Shown in pieces: positions 17,705 to 24,800 of a DNA stretch of 64,000 nt; positions within the stretch are counted from its first letter, which is position 1; each line of letters starts with the position of its first letter. This DNA is from Maridesulfovibrio salexigens DSM 2638 (GTDB lineage Bacteria; Desulfobacterota; Desulfovibrionia; Desulfovibrionales; Desulfovibrionaceae). The notes under the pieces were generated by a model. The model was not told where the DNA came from. It made no database searches and saw nothing but the letters and a program-made list of their open reading frames with translations. The position numbers and the translations under genes are program-made. The stretch covers positions 3,737,501 to 3,801,500 of the forward strand of contig NC_012881.1 of assembly GCF_000023445.1 (NCBI RefSeq), in the 5' to 3' direction.

Positions 17705-18514
17705 TCAGGGCCTGCGCACGCCTTCCCCCTGCACATGATAAGCGAAGGGATTGCGTCCGCTGAAAAATTTCACTTCTACTTCCTTTCCGAGATCTTCTCC
17801 GAGAAGAACGGAAAAACGGCGCATCATTTCCTCTTCCAAGGAAAAATGCCCCACATCAAGTACTGCGCCTACACTTTCCTGTGCAGGATGGTACTTCACA
17901 TCCCCGGTAATGAATACATCCGCTCCAAGGCCGAAAGCCTTATCCATGAACGAAGATCCCGAACCGGGACACATGGCTACACAGCCGACCTTTTCAGGTT
18001 CCGGACCGCACAGGGCCACAACCCCGCAACCGGAAAGCTGCGAAACACGCTCTACAAAATCTGCGAAAACAACCGGAGTAGAATATTCTCCAATACAACC
18101 GTATCCGAGTATATCACCGGCCTCGTTTTCCGCAACCTGATCAAGCACACGCAGATTTTCAAGCTCAAGCTCCCGCCCGAGCCATGATACAGCACCCTTG
18201 AACTGCACATCCAAAGAGGTGTGCGAAGCAAAAAGGGTCACATCCGCGCAAAAGACCTGCTTCATAACATCATGAAACCAGTCCAGCTTTGCAGGCAGCT
18301 TTGCTTCAATAGCCAGCGGATGGTGGGTCAGCACAAACTGCGCCCCCCATTCAAGGGCTGAAGAAACAACCTGCGGCAACGGATCAAGGGCCACAGCTAC
18401 TTTGGTAACATCCCTTTCCGATCCCGCGATTTGAACACCGCAATTATCCCACGGGGCAGCAAACCCCGAAGGAACAAGTGACTCGATCCTGCTGATAACT
18501 TCTGCTGTCTTCAT
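17705..18514 (-). CDS. NIF3/DUF34 family dinuclear-metal protein
   Basis: A protein of about 269 residues with the metal-site motifs of the NIF3 family: WDNCGVQIAG near the N-terminus, FVLTHHPLA with the paired histidines, SHTSLDV, and a C-terminal GHFSLEEEM-type segment. Members form hexameric toroids and have been proposed as GTP cyclohydrolase-like or metal-handling enzymes; the true activity is unresolved. Start chosen at ATG 18514, where the family N-terminus begins. An extra in-frame stretch up to 18559 looks non-coding. It is followed by the zinc-ribbon partner 127 bases downstream. Confidence 0.9.
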   Translation of the reverse strand: MKTAEVISRIESLVPSGFAAPWDNCGVQIAGSERDVTKVAVALDPLPQVVSSALEWGAQFVLTHHPLAIEAKLPAKLDWFHDVMKQVFCADVTLFASHTSLDVQFKGAVSWLGRELELENLRVLDQVAENEAGDILGYGCIGEYSTPVVFADFVERVSQLSGCGVVALCGPEPEKVGCVAMCPGSGSSFMDKAFGLGADVFITGDVKYHPAQESVGAVLDVGHFSLEEEMMRRFSVLLGEDLGKEVEVKFFSGRNPFAYHVQGEGVRRP

Positions 18515-18609
18515 AACGGCCACCATTTGCCATGCACACGGCTGCTCATTGCCATGCAAGGAAGATGTTCAATTATTTCCGCTCGTAATCAAATTCAACA
18601 CATCAAAAT

Positions 18610-18654
18610 ACAATAAAATAATATGCTCCCGCAAGGGCTGTCCCCCGGGAGCAC
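18610..18654 (-). terminator. Intrinsic terminator after the CAU tRNA
   Basis: In the minus sense GCTCCCG (18652-18646) pairs with CGGGAGC (18631-18625) around a 14-base loop. An AT-rich tail follows. It lies about 70 bases past the tRNA 3' end. Confidence 0.65.
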
Positions 18655-18724
18655 AACAGCTTTCGAATGTTAGAAAGCAGAAAGAATTTGGATTGTATTT
18701 TGATTTGTATCCATATGAAATAAG

Positions 18725-18800
18725 TGGTGGGCCAACCAGGATTCGAACCTGGGACCATCCGGTTATGAGCCGGGGGCTCTGCCAACTGAGCTATTGGCCC
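18725..18800 (-). tRNA. tRNA with anticodon CAU (probably elongator Met)
   Basis: A complete 76-nt cloverleaf. It has acceptor stem GGGCCAA/TTGGCCC, D-arm with AGCTCAGTTGGCAGAGC, and a 5-bp anticodon stem around loop CTCATAA (anticodon CAT). The T-arm contains GGTTCGAATCC, the discriminator base is A and CCA is encoded. It lacks the three G-C pairs and mismatched first acceptor pair of initiator tRNA. It could instead be tRNA-Ile2, whose CAU is modified to lysidine; the body cannot settle this by eye. Confidence 0.95.
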
Positions 18801-18934
18801 GTTTCGCCAAGCGAGTCGAGCTTAATAGCCCAACATCCATCGACTTGTCAAGGGTAAAACAAAACACAATTCTTCAAACTAGATAATAACTTCTAGCATA
18901 AAAATAAAGCATTTAAAACCAAAGGCAACCTGAA

Positions 18935-19441
18935 CTATTCGATTTCATTCTCGCGAATGTGACGAATCACCCCGGTAGTGGAATATCCGGGCAATAGCGG
19001 CAAGGAAAGCACTTCACCGCCACGTCCTTCGACAATATCCCGACCCACAATATTATCCACGGTCCAATCGCCACCCTTGATCAACACATCCGGCTGGACC
19101 TTATTGATCAGGTTGTACGGAGTGTCTTCATCAAAGAAAATTACGTAGTCAATACAGGCCAGCCCTGCGAGAACAAAAGCTCTCTGTTGCTGTCCGGTAA
19201 CCGGACGTTTTTCCCCCTTAATGGAACGCACGGATTTATCGCTGTTCAGGCCCAGCACCAGCAAATCGCCCTGCTCACGGGCACGGGAAAGCAGGTCCAC
19301 ATGTCCGGCATGCAGGATATCGAAGCAGCCGTTAGTAAAAACAATCTTTTTCTCAGCCGGGAAATCCGCCCTGATCTTTGCAAATTCGTCCGCAGAGAGT
19401 ATCTTGGGGCTATTCAGTTCTATATTTAATTGTTCAGACAA
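18935..19441 (-). CDS. rfaE2: D-glycero-beta-D-manno-heptose 1-phosphate adenylyltransferase
   Basis: A 168-residue nucleotidyltransferase equal to the C-terminal half of HldE. It makes ADP-heptose for lipopolysaccharide inner core. The cytidylyltransferase-like motif is FTNGCFDILHAGHVDLL (His-x-Gly-His), and IKGGDWT and STTGVI match the family. The start codon is TTG at 19441 with GGAGA 7 bases upstream. The separate kinase half (rfaE1) and the other heptose genes are not nearby. Confidence 0.93.
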   Translation of the reverse strand: MSEQLNIELNSPKILSADEFAKIRADFPAEKKIVFTNGCFDILHAGHVDLLSRAREQGDLLVLGLNSDKSVRSIKGEKRPVTGQQQRAFVLAGLACIDYVIFFDEDTPYNLINKVQPDVLIKGGDWTVDNIVGRDIVEGRGGEVLSLPLLPGYSTTGVIRHIRENEIE

Positions 19442-19460
19442 GATTATATCTCCAATTTAT

Positions 19461-19572
19461 TTGAGGCGCTTCGCGCTTTTTGATGAAAAGGATTCGCCTC
19501 CGGCGGCCAAAGAAACTTTTTGGAAAAAGTTTCTCTGGACTCTTCAAAAACTTTCAATTTGGCTTCGCCGCT
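19461..19572. repeat. Candidate dispersed palindromic repeat element
   Basis: About 110 bases built of short inverted repeats: AAGCGCGAAGCGCC-like sequence, GCCTCCGGCGGC, and GAAACTTTTTGGAAAAAGTTTC (two 10-base arms). It ends in TTTGGCTTCGCCG. From memory, very similar strings are scattered between genes in Desulfovibrio-type genomes, which would make it a REP/MITE-like element. Only one copy was noticed in this window. It sits in the gap between rfaE2 and a divergently oriented protease-like gene. Confidence 0.5.
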
Positions 19573-19633
19573 CTATACGCACAAACCGTCATAAATTTAA
19601 TCAGCAATCCGCTATTGGCAAGGAGTAATCAGC

Positions 19634-20284
19634 GTGATCAACAATAAAACCACAATCCTTTTTCTCGCCGCCCTGCCATTCTACCTCAATGACTTCAACA
19701 ACATCTTCATTAAACACGAACTGCTCTGGCTGGCAATTGACTACGGAGCAAAAATCATCCCGCTGGGATTTCTGTATTATCTACTGAGAAGAGGGGAACT
19801 TAATCGAGCGGACCTCGGCCTTGTACCGCTGCCGATGAAACAGTTAATCCTCTGGACAATAGGAATTAGCGTGCTCGGCCTCTGCCTTGATGAACCGGGA
19901 TTTGCGCTCTGGTCCAAGGTGCTGCCATCCATGCGGCTGGGTTCCATTCCCATCGGAACAGACTCGCCACTCTACATGCTGGACATGACTTTCGGATTGG
20001 CACTGGTCGCTATCTCCGAAGAAGCCATCTTTCGCGGACTTACCTTCACTGCGCTGAAGGATCGCAGCTATTCCATACCCAAAATATTCCTCATCTCCGC
20101 AATTATCTTCGGCCTGATCCACTGGTCACAAGGCCCAGTAGCAGTCATAGCAACAGCAATAACCGGATCAGGGCTCATGGTCTGCATGTACTCAACAAGA
20201 TCAATATACCCGACCATAATCGCGCACTACGTGATTAATTATCTATCGTTTTCTGGGAAGGCTGTGGAATTTTGGGGATTGTAG
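19634..20284 (+). CDS. CPBP-family intramembrane metalloprotease-like protein
   Basis: A 216-residue integral membrane protein with about six to seven helices. The CPBP/CAAX-protease motifs are in order: EEAIFRG (EExxxR) near residue 132, a His in FGLIHWS near 161, and HYVINYLSF near 198. The catalytic residues thus look intact. Family members process prenylated proteins or act in bacteriocin self-immunity; the substrate here is unknown. The start is GTG at 19634 with AGGAG 9 bases upstream. It stands alone. Confidence 0.82.
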   Translation: MINNKTTILFLAALPFYLNDFNNIFIKHELLWLAIDYGAKIIPLGFLYYLLRRGELNRADLGLVPLPMKQLILWTIGISVLGLCLDEPGFALWSKVLPSMRLGSIPIGTDSPLYMLDMTFGLALVAISEEAIFRGLTFTALKDRSYSIPKIFLISAIIFGLIHWSQGPVAVIATAITGSGLMVCMYSTRSIYPTIIAHYVINYLSFSGKAVEFWGL

Positions 20285-20287
20285 ACA

Positions 20288-20470
20288 CTAAATGACGCTT
20301 GCTTGCAGAAGGCCACACCTCTGTTCAATCCCGGCACTATCTAAACTAGGTGGCTGGATAAATAATACTAATAAGATAAGAAAAGTTCCTACAAATTCAG
20401 AAACAGAAGTGGAGCTGAAAAGGAGAATTGCAGTTCCAACAACAGAACAAGTATAAGATATGAATTTCAT
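20288..20470 (-). CDS. Small hypothetical membrane protein
   Basis: About 60 residues from ATG 20470 (another ATG lies at 20473). Two hydrophobic stretches, about residues 5-22 and 27-40, suggest one or two membrane helices, followed by a polar tail. I do not recognise it. Support comes from a G5 ribosome site 4-7 bases upstream and a plausible promoter and leader above it. Length and composition alone would not prove it is real. Confidence 0.4.
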   Translation of the reverse strand: MKFISYTCSVVGTAILLFSSTSVSEFVGTFLILLVLFIQPPSLDSAGIEQRCGLLQASVI

Positions 20471-20473
20471 CAT

Positions 20474-20586
20474 AGCACCCCCATTAACATTAAACTGATT
20501 TCTATTTTCTTTTGTAGATATGGGGGATATCAACAGAGGCGTATGGTCCGCCTTCATGGAAGCGTGGGCTCCTGCAAGCAAACGTC
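20474..20586 (-). promoter_or_regulatory. Structured leader that can sequester the ribosome site
   Basis: In the minus-strand transcript CCCCCAT (20526-20520) is perfectly complementary to ATGGGGG (20484-20478), which contains the likely Shine-Dalgarno sequence of the small membrane protein. Upstream are a 5-bp hairpin (20553-20549 with 20541-20537) and a CTTC/GAAG hairpin. The layout is that of a translational switch, but I cannot match it to a known riboswitch class. Confidence 0.4.
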
Positions 20587-20592
20587 TATTAT

Positions 20593-20621
20593 TCAATATA
20601 CAACAAAGACACTATTGTCAA
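20593..20621 (-). promoter_or_regulatory. Candidate sigma-70 promoter
   Basis: Minus-strand TTGACA (20621-20616) matches the -35 consensus. TATATT (20600-20595) or TATTGA two bases on lies 15-17 bases downstream. Transcription would begin near 20586 and read through the leader into the small membrane protein. Confidence 0.5.
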
Positions 20622-20625
20622 GCTT

Positions 20626-20656
20626 AGGACCTAGTTAGTACTCCTAACTAGGCCCT
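20626..20656. terminator. Hairpin between the YkgJ-type gene and the small-protein promoter
   Basis: A perfect 9-bp inverted repeat CCTAGTTAG/CTAACTAGG (20630-20638 with 20644-20652), extended by G-C pairs, with loop TACTC. It lies just past the YkgJ-type stop but lacks a clear T-run, so it is either a weak terminator or an operator for the adjacent promoter. Confidence 0.45.
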
Positions 20657-20673
20657 AAAACAATATGTTTACC

Positions 20674-21444
20674 TTACTTCTTAGGCTGCAAATTTTCAGA
20701 AGAACCGAGCACAATCAGCTCAACCCAATCGAGGGCGAAGCTGAGGCATTCTTCTTCGTCATTGAGGATAGCCTGCTGGCGCTCCTCGGAAATATCAAGA
20801 CGGGAGAACACGTTCATGTCTTTGATAAAATTAATGAAGTTATCTACCTGATAGAGGGCGAGAAAAGCCATATTCAGCTTGCGTTCATCAAGGACAACAC
20901 CAGCTTTATGGGCGCGGTTCATGATACGCATATAGCGGTCATTAACTTCGTTGTACGGTTCGAGTCCCTGATCTTTCAGCCATTCATCGCTGGTCCAAGC
21001 CTTGTCTTCTTCAAATCCACGACAGTGAGGTTCCTGAACGATGAAAAACTGTTCGATGGTCTCGCCGTTCTCGTCCATACGGGAAGCACGCCCAAGGGGG
21101 TAAGTGCGGCAGGCACCAGGACGGTTTTCATAGATAGAACAACCTTCTTCACGCACGAAAGGACAACTGCGCTTAGCATTGTCGAGCATACGCAGTTTGC
21201 ACATGGGAAAACCGGTTCCAGGAGTACGGGTAATATCCGCATGGTTGTGGATGAATTTCTTGCTGTCGTGCCCCAAACCCTTGCGCAAACGAAGAACATC
21301 GTAAGGGGTGAGCATGAGGTTAAGGTCACCGCAGCAGGCGTTGAAGCAACGCACTTCGGGATGACAGGCAAAACCGAAAGTCTTACCGGGTTCCAGCTCT
21401 GGCAGGTTATTCAGAAATTCCTGAGTTTGATCATGGTCGGACAT
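20674..21444 (-). CDS. YkgJ-family cysteine-cluster (zinc/iron-chelating) protein
   Basis: A 256-residue cytoplasmic protein with eight or more conserved cysteines: the CFNACCGD cluster near residue 33, CKLRML, CPFV, CSIY and CRTYP between residues 80 and 115. This pattern is that of the YkgJ/UPF0153 family, thought to bind zinc or an iron-sulfur cluster; no activity is established. GGGAGAG precedes the ATG. It lies just downstream of a GT2 protein on the same strand with a 20-base gap, so the two are likely co-transcribed. Confidence 0.87.
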   Translation of the reverse strand: MSDHDQTQEFLNNLPELEPGKTFGFACHPEVRCFNACCGDLNLMLTPYDVLRLRKGLGHDSKKFIHNHADITRTPGTGFPMCKLRMLDNAKRSCPFVREEGCSIYENRPGACRTYPLGRASRMDENGETIEQFFIVQEPHCRGFEEDKAWTSDEWLKDQGLEPYNEVNDRYMRIMNRAHKAGVVLDERKLNMAFLALYQVDNFINFIKDMNVFSRLDISEERQQAILNDEEECLSFALDWVELIVLGSSENLQPKK

Positions 21445-21464
21445 GGCACTCTCCCTGTATTTGG

Positions 21465-23123
21465 CTATCCGGCCAGAATCCCCTTCCGCACCAGATACTG
21501 CATCTTTTTCTCAAGGTCGGACTGAAGAAGCCTTTCTTCATCAGCCATTATCTGCAGTATTTCGCTACGCGGATGCATGGCCTGCATCTTATATTTGTTA
21601 CCCAGCGCATTGCCTTCCTGTGCGGCATTGGTATGGCTGGCAAATCCGGTCCGCTTACGGTGCAGGATACGCAAATGCCCCTGATAAACAGGAAAATCAC
21701 CTTTCAGGCAACTGCGCAAATCATGCTCCAGATCGTCATACTGCGAGGGAGAAAGGAACAGGGAAAAGCCTCCGTTGTCAAGCAGCTTCTGTGTCCTGAA
21801 CAGATGACAACACCCGGTAACAGAACCGCAAGGGCGCATGAAATCGAAATATCCACTGTCTAAAAGATAGAGATGTAGATCCGAACACCGGAAAGGGTTT
21901 GGTGCGATCTTGGACAAATCCACTTCAGGCCCGTCGCCTTCATCACCCACGGGCTGAATGATGTGCAGGTCCACGGACTGCATGACTGAGGGAGCGGCAT
22001 GATCCAAAACCTTGCAGCCCCAGACTCCGGCTTCGGGATAGGCTTCGACCGCTGCGCCGAAACGGGAAATCCAGTCCGGCTCAACTTCCACATCGTCATC
22101 AAGGTAGACCGCAAAATCGGATTCCATAACCTGTGATTCCTTCATCAACCAGTTGCGGGCAGCGGCAGCTCCTACGTTTACGGGCAGATCAATGCGCACC
22201 ATCTGCTCCCCGAACTCACTCTGCCACTTGTTGATGACCTCGGCAGTGCCATCAGAAGAACCGTTATCGAGCATAAAAATCTTGGCCCCGTGCAGTTCGG
22301 AGCGATGCAGGGAACTGAGCGTTGCTTCCAGCTCTTCAGCCTTGTTGAAACAGTAGAGAAGAATGGCCAGACTTCCGGGCAACGGAGAAGTCTTTTCATC
22401 CAATCCGCAAGCCAGATCATAGACGCGCATAGCTTCGGAAGTTCTCCAAGGTTGTGCCCCCACAGCCCCGGCAAGGATAGAAATGGCGGTTTCGCGTTCC
22501 CCAAGCTTCAAAGATACGGATGCAACAAGCTGAGCCATGTTATTCAGTCCGAAAACGTCAGAAGCGGACATAAGTAGAGGAAATGCTTCTGCCGCATTTT
22601 CACTCATATAGTGTAAAAAGGCTCTGGAGCAGTTAATTGCCGGAAGAATTTCAGCGGAGAACTCTCCTGACAATATTTCCAACCCGAATCCAAAATCGGC
22701 AAAAGCCCCGGCATGTACCATACCCTGCTGTATCCAGAAGAGATTACCCGGTTCTTTTTCAAGAGAAGAAAGGATATATTTCTTGACCTTGTCAGCATCA
22801 CGCTTACCTGTAATGCGCAAAAAATATGAAAGGTTTTCCGGCTGCTTCCAATTGGCAGCAACTCCCTTAAGGCAGGATACTACAGAAGAAGGGAAAAGCG
22901 GCAACAAGCCTTCTATCCGGCTAAGCTGTGCTGCGGTATTGCCATCTAAAGGGTTGGAGCTATAGGCCGCAAGCAACAATTCAACACCCAACTGCGGGTC
23001 TGATTCCAAAGCATGTGCCCCGACATCAAAAAGATGCTTCGCCCCCACGGACCCCATCAAGAGTTTGCGGCGAACGGGTTCGTGCATATCAGACCAATAA
23101 GTATCGCTGTAGAGTTTGCCCAT
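21465..23123 (-). CDS. Family 2 glycosyltransferase with helical N-terminal repeats
   Basis: A 552-residue protein. The first 240 residues are alpha-helical and TPR-like (pairs of short helices, for example around GVELLLAAYSSNP). Residues about 250-480 are a GT-A domain with DNGSSDGTAEVI, NVGAAAARN and the metal-binding LDDDVEVEPDW; a basic helical tail follows. Such proteins transfer a sugar to a surface glycan or protein; the acceptor is unknown. GGGAA precedes the ATG. It is the second of three sugar-transferase-type genes in the first 27 kb, but they are not clustered into one locus. Confidence 0.85.
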   Translation of the reverse strand: MGKLYSDTYWSDMHEPVRRKLLMGSVGAKHLFDVGAHALESDPQLGVELLLAAYSSNPLDGNTAAQLSRIEGLLPLFPSSVVSCLKGVAANWKQPENLSYFLRITGKRDADKVKKYILSSLEKEPGNLFWIQQGMVHAGAFADFGFGLEILSGEFSAEILPAINCSRAFLHYMSENAAEAFPLLMSASDVFGLNNMAQLVASVSLKLGERETAISILAGAVGAQPWRTSEAMRVYDLACGLDEKTSPLPGSLAILLYCFNKAEELEATLSSLHRSELHGAKIFMLDNGSSDGTAEVINKWQSEFGEQMVRIDLPVNVGAAAARNWLMKESQVMESDFAVYLDDDVEVEPDWISRFGAAVEAYPEAGVWGCKVLDHAAPSVMQSVDLHIIQPVGDEGDGPEVDLSKIAPNPFRCSDLHLYLLDSGYFDFMRPCGSVTGCCHLFRTQKLLDNGGFSLFLSPSQYDDLEHDLRSCLKGDFPVYQGHLRILHRKRTGFASHTNAAQEGNALGNKYKMQAMHPRSEILQIMADEERLLQSDLEKKMQYLVRKGILAG

Positions 23124-23202
23124 TTATATTCCCTTCTGATTAACGGATGGATTATTCAAACCCACGTTAACCAAAAGAAATCCCCTCCACAACTCTTCTT
23201 GT

Positions 23203-23242
23203 AAAAACAAAAATGGAGAAGAGTTCTTCGACCCTTCTCCAT
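23203..23242 (-). terminator. Intrinsic terminator of the PACE efflux gene
   Basis: In the minus sense ATGGAGAAG (23242-23234) pairs with CTTCTCCAT (23221-23213), followed by TTTTTGTTTTT. It lies about 80 bases past the efflux gene stop. Confidence 0.85.
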
Positions 23243-23317
23243 AAATCTCTTGTGCTGGAACCAATGGTCAAGCCCCCCACAGTATACAGAGGAGACTCCA
23301 GTGCCACAAATTGCAGT

Positions 23318-23809
23318 TTACCGATCAACAGACCAAACACTGCATTGGACAGGCTCGCGCAACGCAGCCTGTCTTTTAGGGATGCATTTTAAATGCTCCT
23401 GAGAATCAAAAGCCCTGTTCATGAAGAGATTGTAAGCACCTGCAAGCATAGCCATAAACAATCCTAAAGCCAAAGCCTTGCCGCCCCCGACACCCAGCAC
23501 GCGTATAGCAGTGAGCACGACAACAGGCAGCATAATCGATTCAAGCAGCAAAGAATGTAACAGCCTCAGCCCGAGACTGCGCTCATAGAGATCCCTACCT
23601 TGCCGAAGCATCGTATGATCAAACACCAATGTATAAATATAGTTAACCGGAATAGTCATAAGTGAGACCATCACCATGAACCGTCCGGTAATATCGGAAT
23701 TCTGCCAAAGGACTAACGACAAAATCGGCGTCATTAAAACCATCAGCGAAAGATCAATCACTAAAACAAAAATAGCCCGAAATACGGGTGAACGTAATGT
23801 TGTTTGCAC
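23318..23809 (-). CDS. PACE-family multidrug efflux transporter (AceI-like)
   Basis: A 163-residue inner-membrane protein made of two tandem bacterial-transmembrane-pair units, four helices in all (about residues 12-32, 42-64, 83-105, 110-130). The first unit ends with NYIYTLVFD and the second with YNLFMNRAFD, the paired motif of the chlorhexidine-efflux PACE family. It likely exports a cationic biocide or polyamine-like compound by proton antiport. The start is GTG 23809 with GGAGAG 8 bases upstream. The divergent neighbour is a LysR regulator, the arrangement known for aceI/aceR. Confidence 0.82.
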   Translation of the reverse strand: MQTTLRSPVFRAIFVLVIDLSLMVLMTPILSLVLWQNSDITGRFMVMVSLMTIPVNYIYTLVFDHTMLRQGRDLYERSLGLRLLHSLLLESIMLPVVVLTAIRVLGVGGGKALALGLFMAMLAGAYNLFMNRAFDSQEHLKCIPKRQAALREPVQCSVWSVDR

Positions 23810-23862
23810 AGCTTCTCTCCTTTCTTGTTTTTTATTTCTTTCAATCTTTTATTCAGTTTGGT

Positions 23863-23880
23863 AAAGATAGAAACAATCTT
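23863..23880. promoter_or_regulatory. Candidate LysR operator between the efflux gene and its regulator
   Basis: The inverted repeat AAGAT-N7-ATCTT (23864-23868 and 23876-23880) lies in the 94-base divergent intergenic region. LysR regulators usually bind a T-N11-A palindrome near their own promoter; this 5-7-5 repeat fits that size. Confidence 0.45.
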
Positions 23881-23903
23881 AAAACAAGATAGGTTATATC
23901 AAC

Positions 23904-24800
23904 ATGAGATTTTCCATTGAGCACATAGAAGCATTTGTCACGGTAGTCGATACGGGATCATTTTCCGCCGCTGCCCGGAGCCTAGGCAAAGTTCAAAGCC
24001 AGATAAGCACAGCCATTGCGAATCTGGAAGATGATCTTGGAATCACCCTTTTTGACCGGAGCGGAAAATATCCACAGATTACGCAGAAAGGAGAAGAGCT
24101 TCTTTTTAAATCCCGCAAACTTTTGCGCCAATCAGAAAAATTGATCAAACATGCCGACCGCCTCGCCTTAGGCGAACAGACATTGCTGCGCCTTGCACTG
24201 GACGAGTATATGCCCCTGCATATTACAACTCAGGTCCTTAATTCTTTCCAAGAGAGATTTCCGACCATTGACTTAGAAGTACTCTGGGGGGCTGTGGGCA
24301 ATGTGCAAAAAAATGTAAGTTCGGGACAAGCGGACGTTGGAATAGATGTCCCAGTGGACAATATTGCATCATCCGGACTTTCTTTTAAAAAGTTGTCTCT
24401 TATGGAATTCTGTGCTGTGGCTGCACCAAACCATCCCTTGGCAGACATGAAAGCACTGACCAAAGAGACACTGCAATCATATAGACAAGCAATGGGCATG
24501 AGCCAGCACGGTTCCCGGCTCCCGGATTCATTCAAAAAAAGCGATCAGGTATGGCTGTTTGAGGACAGCCGGTTAATCCACCGTCTGGTTCTGGCCGGAA
24601 CAGTCTGGGCAGGATTGCCCCGCAATATGGTTGCGGAGGACCTTCTATCCGGTAAACTGGTAGAACTTCCCATAAAGCTAGCTGAAAATGAACTGAAAGG
24701 AATCTTCTACTACGTCTGGAATGTTGCGCATGAGCTGACCCCGGCAGAACAATGGCTCTGCGAAAATTTCGGTAAGAAACTTCGCGACGCTATTTCTTAA
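23904..24800 (+). CDS. LysR-family transcriptional regulator
   Basis: A 298-residue regulator. The N-terminal winged helix-turn-helix (FVTVVDTGSFSAAARSLGK, residues 11-29, then IANLEDDLGITLFDR) is followed by a periplasmic-binding-protein-like effector domain (residues about 90-290). It is divergent from the PACE efflux gene with 94 bases between, so it most likely controls that gene in response to the exported compound, as AceR does for AceI. The 3' end overlaps the convergent deacetylase-glycosyltransferase gene by 11 bases. Confidence 0.92.
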   Translation: MRFSIEHIEAFVTVVDTGSFSAAARSLGKVQSQISTAIANLEDDLGITLFDRSGKYPQITQKGEELLFKSRKLLRQSEKLIKHADRLALGEQTLLRLALDEYMPLHITTQVLNSFQERFPTIDLEVLWGAVGNVQKNVSSGQADVGIDVPVDNIASSGLSFKKLSLMEFCAVAAPNHPLADMKALTKETLQSYRQAMGMSQHGSRLPDSFKKSDQVWLFEDSRLIHRLVLAGTVWAGLPRNMVAEDLLSGKLVELPIKLAENELKGIFYYVWNVAHELTPAEQWLCENFGKKLRDAIS

